A DNA stretch of 63,916 bases from Clostridia bacterium (GTDB taxonomy: Bacteria; Bacillota_A; Clostridia; UMGS1883). The notes beneath the pieces are model-generated. The model searched no databases, was not told where the DNA came from, and was given only the letters and a program-made list of their open reading frames with translations. Below, piece by piece: positions 17,934-25,307 of the stretch. Position numbers and translations under genes: made by a program. How positions within the stretch are numbered: position 1 is the stretch's first letter; every line of letters begins with the position of its first letter. The DNA is taken from contig JAFUJZ010000025.1 in assembly GCA_017467965.1 (NCBI GenBank), positions 1-63,916 on the forward strand. Reading direction: 5' to 3'.

Positions 17934-18126
17934 TGGAGAATCATCCTTTCTTTATAATGATGTAGAATATACTTAGATGTCATAAATTCCTGTTAACACT
18001 ATTATATCTCGTTTTTATCCGTTATTCAACACCATTTTTTAAAAATTTTATCCAAAGATTGTAAATTATTTTTGACCTAAACAGTGATTTTTACTATTTT
18101 TTGTCGAAAATTCCGACCATTTTCAT

Positions 18127-18155
18127 TTTACATATTACTCGTAATGTATTATAAT
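18127..18155 (+). promoter_or_regulatory. promoter of the ferredoxin-like gene with an operator-like palindrome in the spacer
   Basis: TTTACA (18127-18132), 17 bp, TATAAT (18150-18155). The spacer holds the palindrome ATTAC-TC-GTAAT (18134-18145), a likely repressor site. A second imperfect repeat, GTCGA...CCGAC, lies near 18104-18118. Confidence 0.65.
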
Positions 18156-18185
18156 TAACATATAACAACTAATGGAGGCGATACA

Positions 18186-18878
18186 ATGTTAAGAAAAATA
18201 ATTAAAATAGATGAAGCAAAATGCAACGGTTGCGGTGCATGTGCGGCAGCCTGTCACGAAGGTGCAATTGAAATGGTAAACGGCAAAGCCAAGTTAACCC
18301 GTGAGGATTACTGTGACGGTTTGGGCGACTGCTTGCCTGCATGCCCCATGGACGCAATCAGCTTTGAAGAAAGAGAGGCTCCTGCTTACGATGAGGCGGC
18401 AGTTAAAGCTGCACAGGCAAAGAAGAAGGCTACAGCTCTTCCCTGCGGCTGTCCCGGAACTGCAAGCAAAGCAATTCAAAGAGAGGTGGAAGCCATAGCC
18501 CCTACTCATAGCGTAAGTCAGCTTAGCCAGTGGCCTGTACAGATAAAACTCGTACCCATCAATGCGCCCTATTTTGAAGGTGCAAATCTTTTAATTGCTG
18601 CAGACTGCACAGCTTATGCGTATGGTAATTTTCATAATGAGTTTATCCGTAAACATATAACACTCATCGGTTGCCCCAAGCTTGATGATGTTGACTACAC
18701 AGAAAAGCTTACGGCAATCATCAAAAACAACAACATAAAAAGTGTTACAGTTACACGTATGGCGGTGCCCTGCTGCGGCGGTATTGAAAACGCTGTAAAG
18801 CGTGCACTTATGGAAAGCGGCAAGTTTATCCCGTGGAGAGTTGTGACAATTTCTACTGACGGCAGAATATTAGACTAA
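18186..18878 (+). CDS. 4Fe-4S dicluster ferredoxin-like protein with C-terminal cysteine-rich domain
   Basis: 230 residues. Two 4Fe-4S cluster motifs at the N-terminus: CNGCGACAAAC (residues about 14-24) and a second with CDGLGDCLPACP (about 43-54). Then a linker, CGCPG near 88, and a C-terminal domain with AADCTAYAYGNFHNEF, GCPKLDD and VPCCGGIENAVK. It resembles a widespread family of anaerobe ferredoxins annotated only as 4Fe-4S binding proteins; it probably moves electrons in the cytosol. The second motif has CDGLGDC rather than CxxCxxC, so the second cluster may be atypical. Strong promoter and GGAGG; monocistronic. Confidence 0.85.
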   Translation: MLRKIIKIDEAKCNGCGACAAACHEGAIEMVNGKAKLTREDYCDGLGDCLPACPMDAISFEEREAPAYDEAAVKAAQAKKKATALPCGCPGTASKAIQREVEAIAPTHSVSQLSQWPVQIKLVPINAPYFEGANLLIAADCTAYAYGNFHNEFIRKHITLIGCPKLDDVDYTEKLTAIIKNNNIKSVTVTRMAVPCCGGIENAVKRALMESGKFIPWRVVTISTDGRILD

Positions 18879-18884
18879 ACAGCC

Positions 18885-18914
18885 AAAATCCCGATGCAAT
18901 TGCATCGGGATTTT
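18885..18914. terminator. bidirectional terminator, 30-nt perfect palindrome
   Basis: AAAATCCCGATGCAA followed by its exact complement, then more T. It serves the ferredoxin-like gene on the plus strand and the anti-sigma gene (stop at 18919) on the minus strand. Its CCGATGC core recurs in hairpins at 20334 and 23060. Confidence 0.9.
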
Positions 18915-18918
18915 TTGC

Positions 18919-19698
18919 TTACTTATTTATAATTTCCTTTGCCATTTCCACAAGCTCGTCTTTTGTAAGCTTGCCGTTAATCTGCATAAGGGAATGTCTT
19001 ATTCCGTCTTTTTCAAAGCTTATAGCCTGCACTGTTACAATTTCAACCTTTGAGCTTCCGTAGCTGAACACAAGTTCACCGTTTGCCTCTGCTACTTTGT
19101 CTTCCTTGGTCATCTGGTAATTTCCCGGCACGTTTTTGTTGCGATAAGATGTATAATACATTGCAACGCCGTTTTCTTCCGCTACTTTATCGCCGTCGAA
19201 AGGCACTTCAGACTCAAACTTATCCTGAGAATAAATCACTCTGTCGCCGTCCTTTTTATATTCAAAGGATGTTGACTTGAATTTTTCAACGGTATTACTG
19301 TTCTCATCCTCAAGTCGATTATCAATCACATTGCCACGTTCAAACACATATCCGTTTTCAAACTCTTCAATAAGCACAATATTATAGCCGATTTCCTTGG
19401 TGATATTTTCACTTTCGGGTAATTCGTAAAACGCATCTGCAAGACTTGATGACGAATACCATGTTTTAATCATTCCTGTTGCCGCAAAGGCTGTTATCCC
19501 CAAAACAAGTGCCACACATACTGCAACGAGTGTAATTTTCTTTTTATGTGTCATAATATTAACCTTCCTTTCTCCGCGGGAAGAATCAGTATTAATTTCG
19601 TTCAGAACTCTACTTTTGATTTTTGAAATATCAGCCTTAAAATCTACGGTATCATTAAAGCTGGTTATATCAATATCATCAAAAAGGTTTCTTTTCAT
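18919..19698 (-). CDS. putative anti-sigma factor, single-pass membrane protein (pair 1)
   Basis: 259 residues from the ATG at 19698 (GAGGAGG seven bases upstream, inside the sigma gene). Cytosolic N-terminal part of about 50 residues (NLFDDIDITSFNDTVDFKAD), one membrane helix (ITLVAVCVALVLGITAFAA, about residues 55-73), then an extracytoplasmic domain that ends with a DUF4367-like IRHSLMQINGKLTKDELVEMAKEI segment. The start overlaps the stop of the ECF sigma gene by ATGA, the usual arrangement of a sigma factor and its membrane anti-sigma. The signal it senses is unknown. Confidence 0.75.
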   Translation of the reverse strand: MKRNLFDDIDITSFNDTVDFKADISKIKSRVLNEINTDSSRGERKVNIMTHKKKITLVAVCVALVLGITAFAATGMIKTWYSSSSLADAFYELPESENITKEIGYNIVLIEEFENGYVFERGNVIDNRLEDENSNTVEKFKSTSFEYKKDGDRVIYSQDKFESEVPFDGDKVAEENGVAMYYTSYRNKNVPGNYQMTKEDKVAEANGELVFSYGSSKVEIVTVQAISFEKDGIRHSLMQINGKLTKDELVEMAKEIINK

Positions 19699-20231
19699 AA
19701 TGTTTCCTCCTCGCAACTTAAAATCTTTTTAAGCCTTACTTTTCCTCTCGAAAGCCTGGTTTTTACAGTTGACAGCTTCATCCCCATGACGCGGGCAATA
19801 TAACTTAGCTTTTCGCCGTATTTGTAAAACCGTACAAAAATCTCGCAATCAGGCTCACCAAGCTCCATTACAGCCTGCCACAAAAATTTACTCATCACTT
19901 CATCATCCAAAGTGTTTTCGCCTATGATATCCACGTTTTCAATATTCTCGTATGTAAAACGGCTATTCAATTTTTTCAACACACCGTTTCTGGCACACGC
20001 CGCAATATACGAGCGAATAGTACCTTTTTTCAAATCAATGGTATCGGCATTTTTCCACAGCGTTACAAAAACATCTGCCACAACTTCTTCCACATCTTCT
20101 TTTAAAAGACTTACTCCTGCCATATTAAAAATCACGGTGGATATGTATGGTGTGTAAATTTCAACAGCCTTTTCAATTGCACTGTTTTGTTTTTGCCTTA
20201 GCCCGTCAAGGAGCTTTTTTTCATCAATCAT
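19695..20231 (-). CDS. ECF-type RNA polymerase sigma factor (pair 1)
   Basis: 178 residues from the ATG at 20231; a TTG nine bases earlier is fused to the GAGGG and is unlikely. Sigma region 2 (about residues 20-90, VADVFVTLWKNADTIDLKKG) and region 4 (about 120-175, LSYIARVMGMKLSTVKTRLSRGKVRLKK) are both present. A tight operon with its anti-sigma gene. The upstream TGAAAC (near 20311 on the minus strand) resembles an ECF -35 element, so autoregulation is possible. Confidence 0.88.
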   Translation of the reverse strand: MIDEKKLLDGLRQKQNSAIEKAVEIYTPYISTVIFNMAGVSLLKEDVEEVVADVFVTLWKNADTIDLKKGTIRSYIAACARNGVLKKLNSRFTYENIENVDIIGENTLDDEVMSKFLWQAVMELGEPDCEIFVRFYKYGEKLSYIARVMGMKLSTVKTRLSRGKVRLKKILSCEEETL

Positions 20232-20333
20232 AAAAACCAACCCTCTAAAAAGTCAAACGCGTTTAATCTTTTCACTATTATATATCATAAAAACATTAAA
20301 AAAGTTTCAAAAATTATTTTAAGCAAACAAAAA

Positions 20334-20352
20334 GCCGATGCAAAGCATCGGT
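20334..20352 (-). terminator. terminator of the methyltransferase gene
   Basis: On the minus strand ACCGATGC-TTT-GCATCGGC followed by TTTTTG. Same CCGATGC core as at 18885 and 23060. Confidence 0.75.
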
Positions 20353-20374
20353 TCTTGTTATCTCAAATTTCATT

Positions 20375-20998
20375 TTACGCCTTTTTGCCCACCACCGTAA
20401 ATATAAAGCCCTTTACCTTTTCCGACGAAACAACGCTAAAGCCACACTTTGTCATCAGCTTTTCAATATCTTTTCTGCTGTATGCGGCATAATCTCCGGA
20501 TTTCATAAAATGTCTGAATACAAAGTTGTCAAAGTACTTTGCTATTCCGCTGCAGCCTGTATCGGAAAGTATATACAAACCGCCATTATTCAGTACACGG
20601 TATGCTTCACTCATTGCCTTTTCGGGGTAGGGGTAGTGATGAAAGCTCTGAACACAGCACACAACATCAAATGTATTGTCGTCATAGGGCAGTTTATCTG
20701 CCGAGCCTTCTGCAAGCTGCACATCACTGTCAAACTTACACCTTGCAACCTTAATCATTTCGGGAGATAAATCAAGTCCGTAATACCGGGCATCTTTTTG
20801 TTTTTTCAAAAGCTCTATCAAAAATCCTGTTCCGCAGCCAATGTCAAGCAGTTTTTTATAATCATAGTTTTTAAGTCTGTCGGCAACATCACGACAGCTC
20901 ACCTTTGGGAATTTGGAATAGTACACTGTTTCCTTTTGGTCATAATCTTTTGCCTGTGCGTCAAAATGCTTTTTTGACATTGCTTCAAAGTCTCTCAT
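20375..20998 (-). CDS. class I SAM-dependent methyltransferase
   Basis: 207 residues from the ATG at 20998, where GAGGTGG is the ribosome site; the earlier GTG lies inside that site. The Rossmann-type methyltransferase core shows motif I LLDIGCGTGFLIELL (about residues 46-60), motif II YGLDLSPEMI, and VVCCVQSFHHYPYPEKAMSE, with VLNNGGLYILSD as the motif around strand 5. It is of the UbiE/Methyltransf_11 type. Substrate unknown. It lies 28 bases after the HMA-domain gene and is probably cotranscribed with it. Confidence 0.88.
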   Translation of the reverse strand: MRDFEAMSKKHFDAQAKDYDQKETVYYSKFPKVSCRDVADRLKNYDYKKLLDIGCGTGFLIELLKKQKDARYYGLDLSPEMIKVARCKFDSDVQLAEGSADKLPYDDNTFDVVCCVQSFHHYPYPEKAMSEAYRVLNNGGLYILSDTGCSGIAKYFDNFVFRHFMKSGDYAAYSRKDIEKLMTKCGFSVVSSEKVKGFIFTVVGKKA

Positions 20999-21025
20999 TA
21001 TTGCCACCTCATTGCCGTATTGTAA

Positions 21026-21391
21026 TTACTCCTGTGAGCATTTGACTAAGGTGTATCCGTTTTTCTTGATAATATCTGCAATTTCGTCTTCGCTCATTTT
21101 AGTATTAGTCCAAATTTCGGCAGATTTGTTTTTCAGATTAACCTTTGCATAGCAATCCGCCAGAGAATTAAACGCGTTTTCCACCCTTACCTTGCAGCCG
21201 TCACAGGTCATACCTTCAATATATGCAGTTACTTTGTACGCGTAATCAGCTGTGTTTGAGTTCTTTGGCTTAACCTTTTTTGGTTTACTACCGCCACTGC
21301 CGCAGCAACCGCCTTTCAATCTTTTCCTTGCACCACTCAGCGCAAAAATCAAAACCACAGCAAGAATCAGTATAACAATAAAGTCCTTCAT
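21026..21391 (-). CDS. membrane-anchored heavy-metal-associated (HMA) domain protein
   Basis: 121 residues from the ATG at 21391 (AAAGGAAG upstream; the earlier in-frame start at 21427 overlaps the promoter). One N-terminal membrane helix (FIVILILAVVLIFALSGA, residues 3-20) is followed by a cysteine/glycine cluster (GGCCGSGGS) like FeoB-associated proteins, a lysine-rich linker and an HMA domain with MTCDGCKVRVENAF (about 70-83). The CxxC would bind Cu(I) or another soft metal. No P-type ATPase is adjacent. The methyltransferase gene follows in the same unit. Confidence 0.8.
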   Translation of the reverse strand: MKDFIVILILAVVLIFALSGARKRLKGGCCGSGGSKPKKVKPKNSNTADYAYKVTAYIEGMTCDGCKVRVENAFNSLADCYAKVNLKNKSAEIWTNTKMSEDEIADIIKKNGYTLVKCSQE

Positions 21392-21444
21392 ATTGTAACT
21401 TCCTTTACTTGTTTTTAAGTTAGGCATCGCTAACTGTAGTTTAT

Positions 21445-21473
21445 ATTATAGCCAAAAAGCTATTATTTGTCAA
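21445..21473 (-). promoter_or_regulatory. sigma-A promoter of the HMA-methyltransferase unit
   Basis: TTGACA (21473-21468), 17 bp, TATAAT (21450-21445) on the minus strand: perfect consensus. AGTTAGCGATGCCTAACTT-like sequence follows the -10 box (near 21413-21436) and could be an operator. Confidence 0.85.
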
Positions 21474-21540
21474 CAAATTGCACTGTTTCTACAAAATAAA
21501 AATATTTGCAAAATCAGCCTTTGATGATATACAACAAAAA

Positions 21541-21577
21541 AGCCAATAATTTGAGATTTCTCTACAAACTATCGGCT
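21541..21577 (-). terminator. terminator of sigma/anti-sigma pair 2
   Basis: On the minus strand AGCCGATAGTTTG pairs (one G-U and one mismatch) with CAAATTATTGGCT, followed by TTTTTT. Confidence 0.75.
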
Positions 21578-21605
21578 TCACACTTGACTTTTTATAATAC
21601 AGAAA

Positions 21606-22463
21606 TCAATCTGTAATCAACCTTATATCTTCTGAATCATCATTAGAATTATCAGTATTGTGTTCTTCAATGCTTTCTGTTTCGTCATCCCAACCCTCTT
21701 TTAATTCTATAAGATACTGTGTAGCTTTTTCTATGTCAGCTTTCGATTTGTCAACCGCAAGTTCAAACAGTATATTTGTTCCTCTGTATTCTTCTTTTAC
21801 TGTTATCTCGCCGGAATTTTCATCAATAGCAAAGTGTTCATTACTGATAAACATACTGTCGGTTACTGCCATATAGATTTTTTGGTCAGCAAAACATTCT
21901 ATACTGTCCATTTCAATAATACGATATAAAACGCCGTCAATAACATTTTCGGTATAACTACCATGCATTGAAGCCATATTGTATTCCCAAGGCTTTAGCC
22001 CTTGTATAAGCGGAGTAACCATTATAGGTTCACCAATAGTCATAGGGGTTTTGTCTGTCTTTTCAACAGCTACAACTGCGTAAGTTCTTTCAGGAATAAT
22101 ATCCCATGCAGAGCCTTTAAAGTCACTTAAATTTTCGCCGGAAACAACCCCCAATATTGATGCTGTATATTTACCGTCTGTCACAGTTTCAACAGCATAG
22201 TTGCTGTTTTCAAACGAAGCAGCCAACTTTACATCTCCAAAATTTTCAGCAACTTCGCTCGGCGTTAAAAAATGTATAGCGGCAGAAACAGTTGTACCAA
22301 TTACGCATATAATGGCTGCCGCAAGTAATATGGATTTTTTGATATTAAATTTTTTCTTTGTCATTACAAATTCCTCCGTTTTTATATCGAAAGGAGCTGC
22401 CATTACGTATTTCGTTACCTCAGCGTGTTTTTGCAATCTGCTTTCCATTTCAGATATTTTCAT
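21606..22463 (-). CDS. putative anti-sigma factor or sigma-associated membrane protein (pair 2)
   Basis: 285 residues. Cytosolic N-terminal part of about 40 residues, one membrane helix (SILLAAAIICVIGTTVSAA, about 44-62), then an extracytoplasmic domain of about 220 residues rich in acidic residues, ending in an Asp/Asn/Ser-rich tail. It starts inside the sigma gene (14-base overlap) with AAGGAGATG as ribosome site. By position and topology it is the anti-sigma partner of the ECF factor. No zinc HxxxCxxC motif is seen. Confidence 0.7.
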   Translation of the reverse strand: MKISEMESRLQKHAEVTKYVMAAPFDIKTEEFVMTKKKFNIKKSILLAAAIICVIGTTVSAAIHFLTPSEVAENFGDVKLAASFENSNYAVETVTDGKYTASILGVVSGENLSDFKGSAWDIIPERTYAVVAVEKTDKTPMTIGEPIMVTPLIQGLKPWEYNMASMHGSYTENVIDGVLYRIIEMDSIECFADQKIYMAVTDSMFISNEHFAIDENSGEITVKEEYRGTNILFELAVDKSKADIEKATQYLIELKEGWDDETESIEEHNTDNSNDDSEDIRLITD

Positions 22464-22929
22464 TTACAACATCTCCTTCCAAATGTTTTTTTAGTTCCAA
22501 TAATGCTTTTTTTGTTTTGTATTTTACTGTTGAAACAGGCTGTTTCAATGCCTTTGCCACTTCTTCATAAGTCATTTCATTATAAAATCGAAGTGTTATG
22601 TAGATTGACATTTTCGGATTTAATTTGCATATGCAATCCATAATACCTATTTCTTCCGTTGGCATATCGTAAAATACATTGAGTGTATCTGTCAGTTCTT
22701 CCGTAAATCTTCGCTTTTTTATAAAATCTTTGCTTTTATTTATAACAATGCGAGTAATCCAAGTTTTGAAATATTCTTGACTCTTTAAATTATTAAATGC
22801 TTTCAACGCTGATAAAACGGCTTCTTGAACACAATCTTTTGCATCTTCTGTATTATGCAAATAACCTATTGCAACCAAGAACAATGATTTTTCACATTCT
22901 TTATATTTCTGTTCGAACAGTTCGTACAA
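22450..22929 (-). CDS. ECF-type RNA polymerase sigma factor (pair 2)
   Basis: 159 residues starting at TTG 22929 with AAAGGAGGG upstream at good spacing. Region 2 spans about residues 5-75 (YLHNTEDAKDCVQEAVLSALKAF) and region 4 about 100-150 (EMTYEEVAKALKQPVSTVKYKTKKALLEL). It is of the SigV/SigW-like size class. Upstream, TTGACT-16-CGTCTA on the minus strand resembles an ECF-dependent promoter and would allow autoregulation. Confidence 0.88.
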   Translation of the reverse strand: MYELFEQKYKECEKSLFLVAIGYLHNTEDAKDCVQEAVLSALKAFNNLKSQEYFKTWITRIVINKSKDFIKKRRFTEELTDTLNVFYDMPTEEIGIMDCICKLNPKMSIYITLRFYNEMTYEEVAKALKQPVSTVKYKTKKALLELKKHLEGDVVNENI

Positions 22930-23059
22930 ATTTTACCCTCCTTTCGTCTTTGTAAAAGCCTTTACACTTATTAGACGATTTACAAACGAAAAAAGTCAAA
23001 AAGGTTAATTTTTTTGTATTATTTATAAGTGTGCTCCCGCTCCGCGGTGGCAAACAAAA

Positions 23060-23079
23060 ACCGATGCTTTTGCATCGGT
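23060..23079 (-). terminator. terminator of the HxlR-type regulator gene
   Basis: On the minus strand ACCGATGC-AAAA-GCATCGGT followed by TTTTTG, 67 bases after the stop. The core matches the hairpins at 18885 and 20334. Confidence 0.75.
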
Positions 23080-23145
23080 ATGATTCAAGCTTTATCTAAA
23101 TGTCACAACAAAACGGCAAAGCTTTTACCCTGCCATCACTTTTAT

Positions 23146-23478
23146 TTATTTCCGATTGTTTTCTCCCCAAACGCAAAGTTGGTCAAGCACTTCCATCAAC
23201 GACTTTCCCCGCTCAGTAAGGCTGTACTCAACCTTTGGCGGTATTTGAGTGTATTCCATTCTCCTTATAAGCTCATCTGCTTCCAATTCTTTAAGGTTAG
23301 AGCTTAACGTCTTGTCGGTAACTTTTTTTAAATATCTCCGCATCTCGTTAAACCGAACAGTACCAAATTCCATCAAACAATACAGTATCACCATTTTATG
23401 CTTCCCGCTAATAAGAGAAAGCGTGTAACTAAAACCGGTATCCTCAAAGTTTGCGTTTTCAATATAATTCTTAATCAT
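23146..23478 (-). CDS. HxlR/MarR-type winged-helix transcriptional regulator
   Basis: 110 residues, the standard HxlR size. ISGKHKMVILYCLMEFGTVRF (about residues 24-44) and the DKTLSSNLKELEADELIRR recognition region, then the wing IPPKVEYSLTERG, are family hallmarks. Such regulators often sense thiol or aldehyde stress and control a divergent reductase gene. The residues lack the conserved N-terminal cysteine of YodB/HypR types. Divergent from the flavodoxin-like gene, with a shared 127-base control region. Confidence 0.9.
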   Translation of the reverse strand: MIKNYIENANFEDTGFSYTLSLISGKHKMVILYCLMEFGTVRFNEMRRYLKKVTDKTLSSNLKELEADELIRRMEYTQIPPKVEYSLTERGKSLMEVLDQLCVWGENNRK

Positions 23479-23502
23479 AGCTCAATCACTTTCTTTTAGT
23501 AT

Positions 23503-23554
23503 AGTACCTATCAATTATGACAGTACTTTACAAAGTTTTTGTATATGTTATAAT
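23503..23554. promoter_or_regulatory. divergent control region: operator-like repeat and promoter of the flavodoxin-like gene
   Basis: AGTAC (23503-23507) and GTACT (23523-23527) form an inverted repeat with TATCAATTATGA between. It overlaps the -35 box TTTACA (23527-23532), which is followed by a 16-bp spacer and TATAAT (23549-23554). A plausible binding site for the divergent HxlR-type regulator. Confidence 0.55.
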
Positions 23555-23605
23555 TATAGCAAAGGCAACAACACAAGTCAATATTAAGTCTCTGGAGGAA
23601 TCATT

Positions 23606-24151
23606 ATGGCAAAGAAAATTGTTATATTAAACGGTAGCCCCCGTGCAAAGGGTAATACATCGGAACTTATTAAATCTTTTACAGAAGGCGCAGAAAGCGC
23701 AGGACACATCGTTACTTTCTTTGATCTGCAGAAAATGAACATCCATCCTTGCCTCGGATGCTGTGGCGGCGGTAAAGACCCCGAAAGTCCTTGTGTACAG
23801 AAGGATGATATGGACAAAATCTATCCCTTCTATAAAGAAGCAGATATGGTAGTGCTTGCTTCTCCCTTGTATTACTGGACAATCAGCGGTCAGTTAAAAT
23901 GTGCGTTTGACCGTCTTTTCGCAGTAGCTGAATGTAACGAAAACTACGCTAATCCAAAAAAAGAATGTGCCTTAATTATGGCTGCAGAAGGTAACGGCTA
24001 TGAAGAAACCTTGTATTGGTACGACCGTTTGATGAAGCATCTCGGCTGGGATGACAAAGGCAAGGTGCTCTGCAGTGGCGTATTCAATATAGGTGATATC
24101 AAAGACAATCCCAAGCTTGAAGAGGCATATAATTTTGGTACGTCTCTGTAA
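23606..24151 (+). CDS. flavodoxin family / NADPH-dependent FMN reductase
   Basis: 181 residues. The N-terminal phosphate-binding loop GSPRAKGNTSELIKSF (about residues 10-25) binds FMN. MNIHPCLGCCGGGKDP carries a cysteine cluster seen in iron-sulfur flavoprotein-like reductases; MVVLASPLYYWTISGQLKCAFDR is the second flavin contact. It is likely a cytosolic reductase of quinones, nitro compounds or disulfides. GGAGG precedes the ATG. Regulation by the divergent HxlR-type repressor is inferred from the arrangement. Confidence 0.85.
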   Translation: MAKKIVILNGSPRAKGNTSELIKSFTEGAESAGHIVTFFDLQKMNIHPCLGCCGGGKDPESPCVQKDDMDKIYPFYKEADMVVLASPLYYWTISGQLKCAFDRLFAVAECNENYANPKKECALIMAAEGNGYEETLYWYDRLMKHLGWDDKGKVLCSGVFNIGDIKDNPKLEEAYNFGTSL

Positions 24152-24180
24152 TCAAATCTGCACTCTATATAGGCAAAATA

Positions 24181-24207
24181 AAAATCCTGACATTACGTCA
24201 GGATTTT
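24181..24207. terminator. terminator of the flavodoxin-like gene
   Basis: AAAATCCTGAC (24181-24191), 5-nt loop, GTCAGGATTTT (24197-24207). It works on both strands and also lies 66 bases beyond the guaA-type gene's stop. Confidence 0.85.
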
Positions 24208-24272
24208 GTATTTCGCAAGGTACCCGTTTGCTGTTCACGATTTTGTCAGTTCACATCCGTTTGTGAAAAATC

Positions 24273-25259
24273 TTATTCCCATTCAATTGTACCAATGGGC
24301 TTGGGAGTGAGGTCAAGAAGTACACGGTTGATACCGTCAACTTCATGTGTAATTCTGTCTGTGATATGGTGAAGAATGCTATAGGGGATTTCTTCAATTG
24401 TAGCTGTCATAGCATCAGTTGTATTGACAGCACGGATGATTGCGGGCCAGCCTTCGTAGCGCTTAGAATCCTTAACGCCTACGCTCTTAATATCGGGCAC
24501 AGCAATAAAGTACTGCCATACCTTACCTGCAAGACCGTTCTTGTCAAATTCTTCACGAAGGATTGCGTCAGCTTCACGGAGAGCATGAAGACGGTCACGT
24601 GTGATTGCACCTAAGCATCTTACGCCAAGACCGGGGCCGGGGAAGGGCTGACGGTAAACCATTTCATCAGGAAGACCCAATGCACTGCCTACGATTCTTA
24701 CTTCGTCCTTATAAAGAAGCTTTACGGGTTCAACAAGCTTAAGATCCATTTCTTCGGGAAGACCGCCAACATTATGGTGAGCCTTAACACCGTCAGATTC
24801 CAATATATCGGGATAAATTGTACCCTGTGCAAGGAACTTGATGTCTGTCATCTTAAGAGCTTCTTCGTTAAATACTTCGATGAACTCGCCACCGATAATC
24901 TTTCTCTTCGTTTCTGGGTCTGCTACATCCTTGAGTTTATCGAGGAAACGGTCAGTCGCGTCGATATAAATAAGGTTTGCGTCGAGCCCATTCTTGAAAA
25001 CTTCGATAACGTTTTCGCTTTCGCCCTTACGCATAAGTCCATGGTTAACGTGCACGCATACAAGCTGCTTGCCGATAGCCTTGATTAAAAGTGCCGCTAC
25101 TACGGAAGAGTCAACACCGCCACTAAGTGCAAGAAGCACCTTCTTGTCGCCTACCTGCTTACGTGTGAACTCAACAAGCTCATCAATATAAGCTTCTGCC
25201 TGAGCTTTTGTTGTAATTCTTTCCATTGATTCGGGTCTTACATTCGAATTCCAATCCAT
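24273..25259 (-). CDS. guaA: GMP synthase ATP-pyrophosphatase subunit (no amidotransferase domain)
   Basis: 328 residues from the ATG at 25259 with AGGAGGAAAC before it. It contains only the ATP-PPase and dimerisation parts: P-loop ALSGGVDSSVVAALL near residue 43, HHNVGGLPEEM, RQPFPGPGLGVRCLG and the C-terminal PKPIGTIEWE. It makes GMP from XMP, ATP and ammonia. The N-terminal class I glutamine amidotransferase (about 190 residues) of ordinary bacterial GuaA is missing, and no frame for it exists upstream, where cysK lies. This is the two-subunit layout known from archaea; the partner must be encoded elsewhere. Cotranscribed behind cysK. Confidence 0.9.
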   Translation of the reverse strand: MDWNSNVRPESMERITTKAQAEAYIDELVEFTRKQVGDKKVLLALSGGVDSSVVAALLIKAIGKQLVCVHVNHGLMRKGESENVIEVFKNGLDANLIYIDATDRFLDKLKDVADPETKRKIIGGEFIEVFNEEALKMTDIKFLAQGTIYPDILESDGVKAHHNVGGLPEEMDLKLVEPVKLLYKDEVRIVGSALGLPDEMVYRQPFPGPGLGVRCLGAITRDRLHALREADAILREEFDKNGLAGKVWQYFIAVPDIKSVGVKDSKRYEGWPAIIRAVNTTDAMTATIEEIPYSILHHITDRITHEVDGINRVLLDLTPKPIGTIEWE

Positions 25260-25307
25260 AAATCGTTTCCTCCTAATGTGTTTTATTAAATACACTCAAA
25301 AAGGGTG

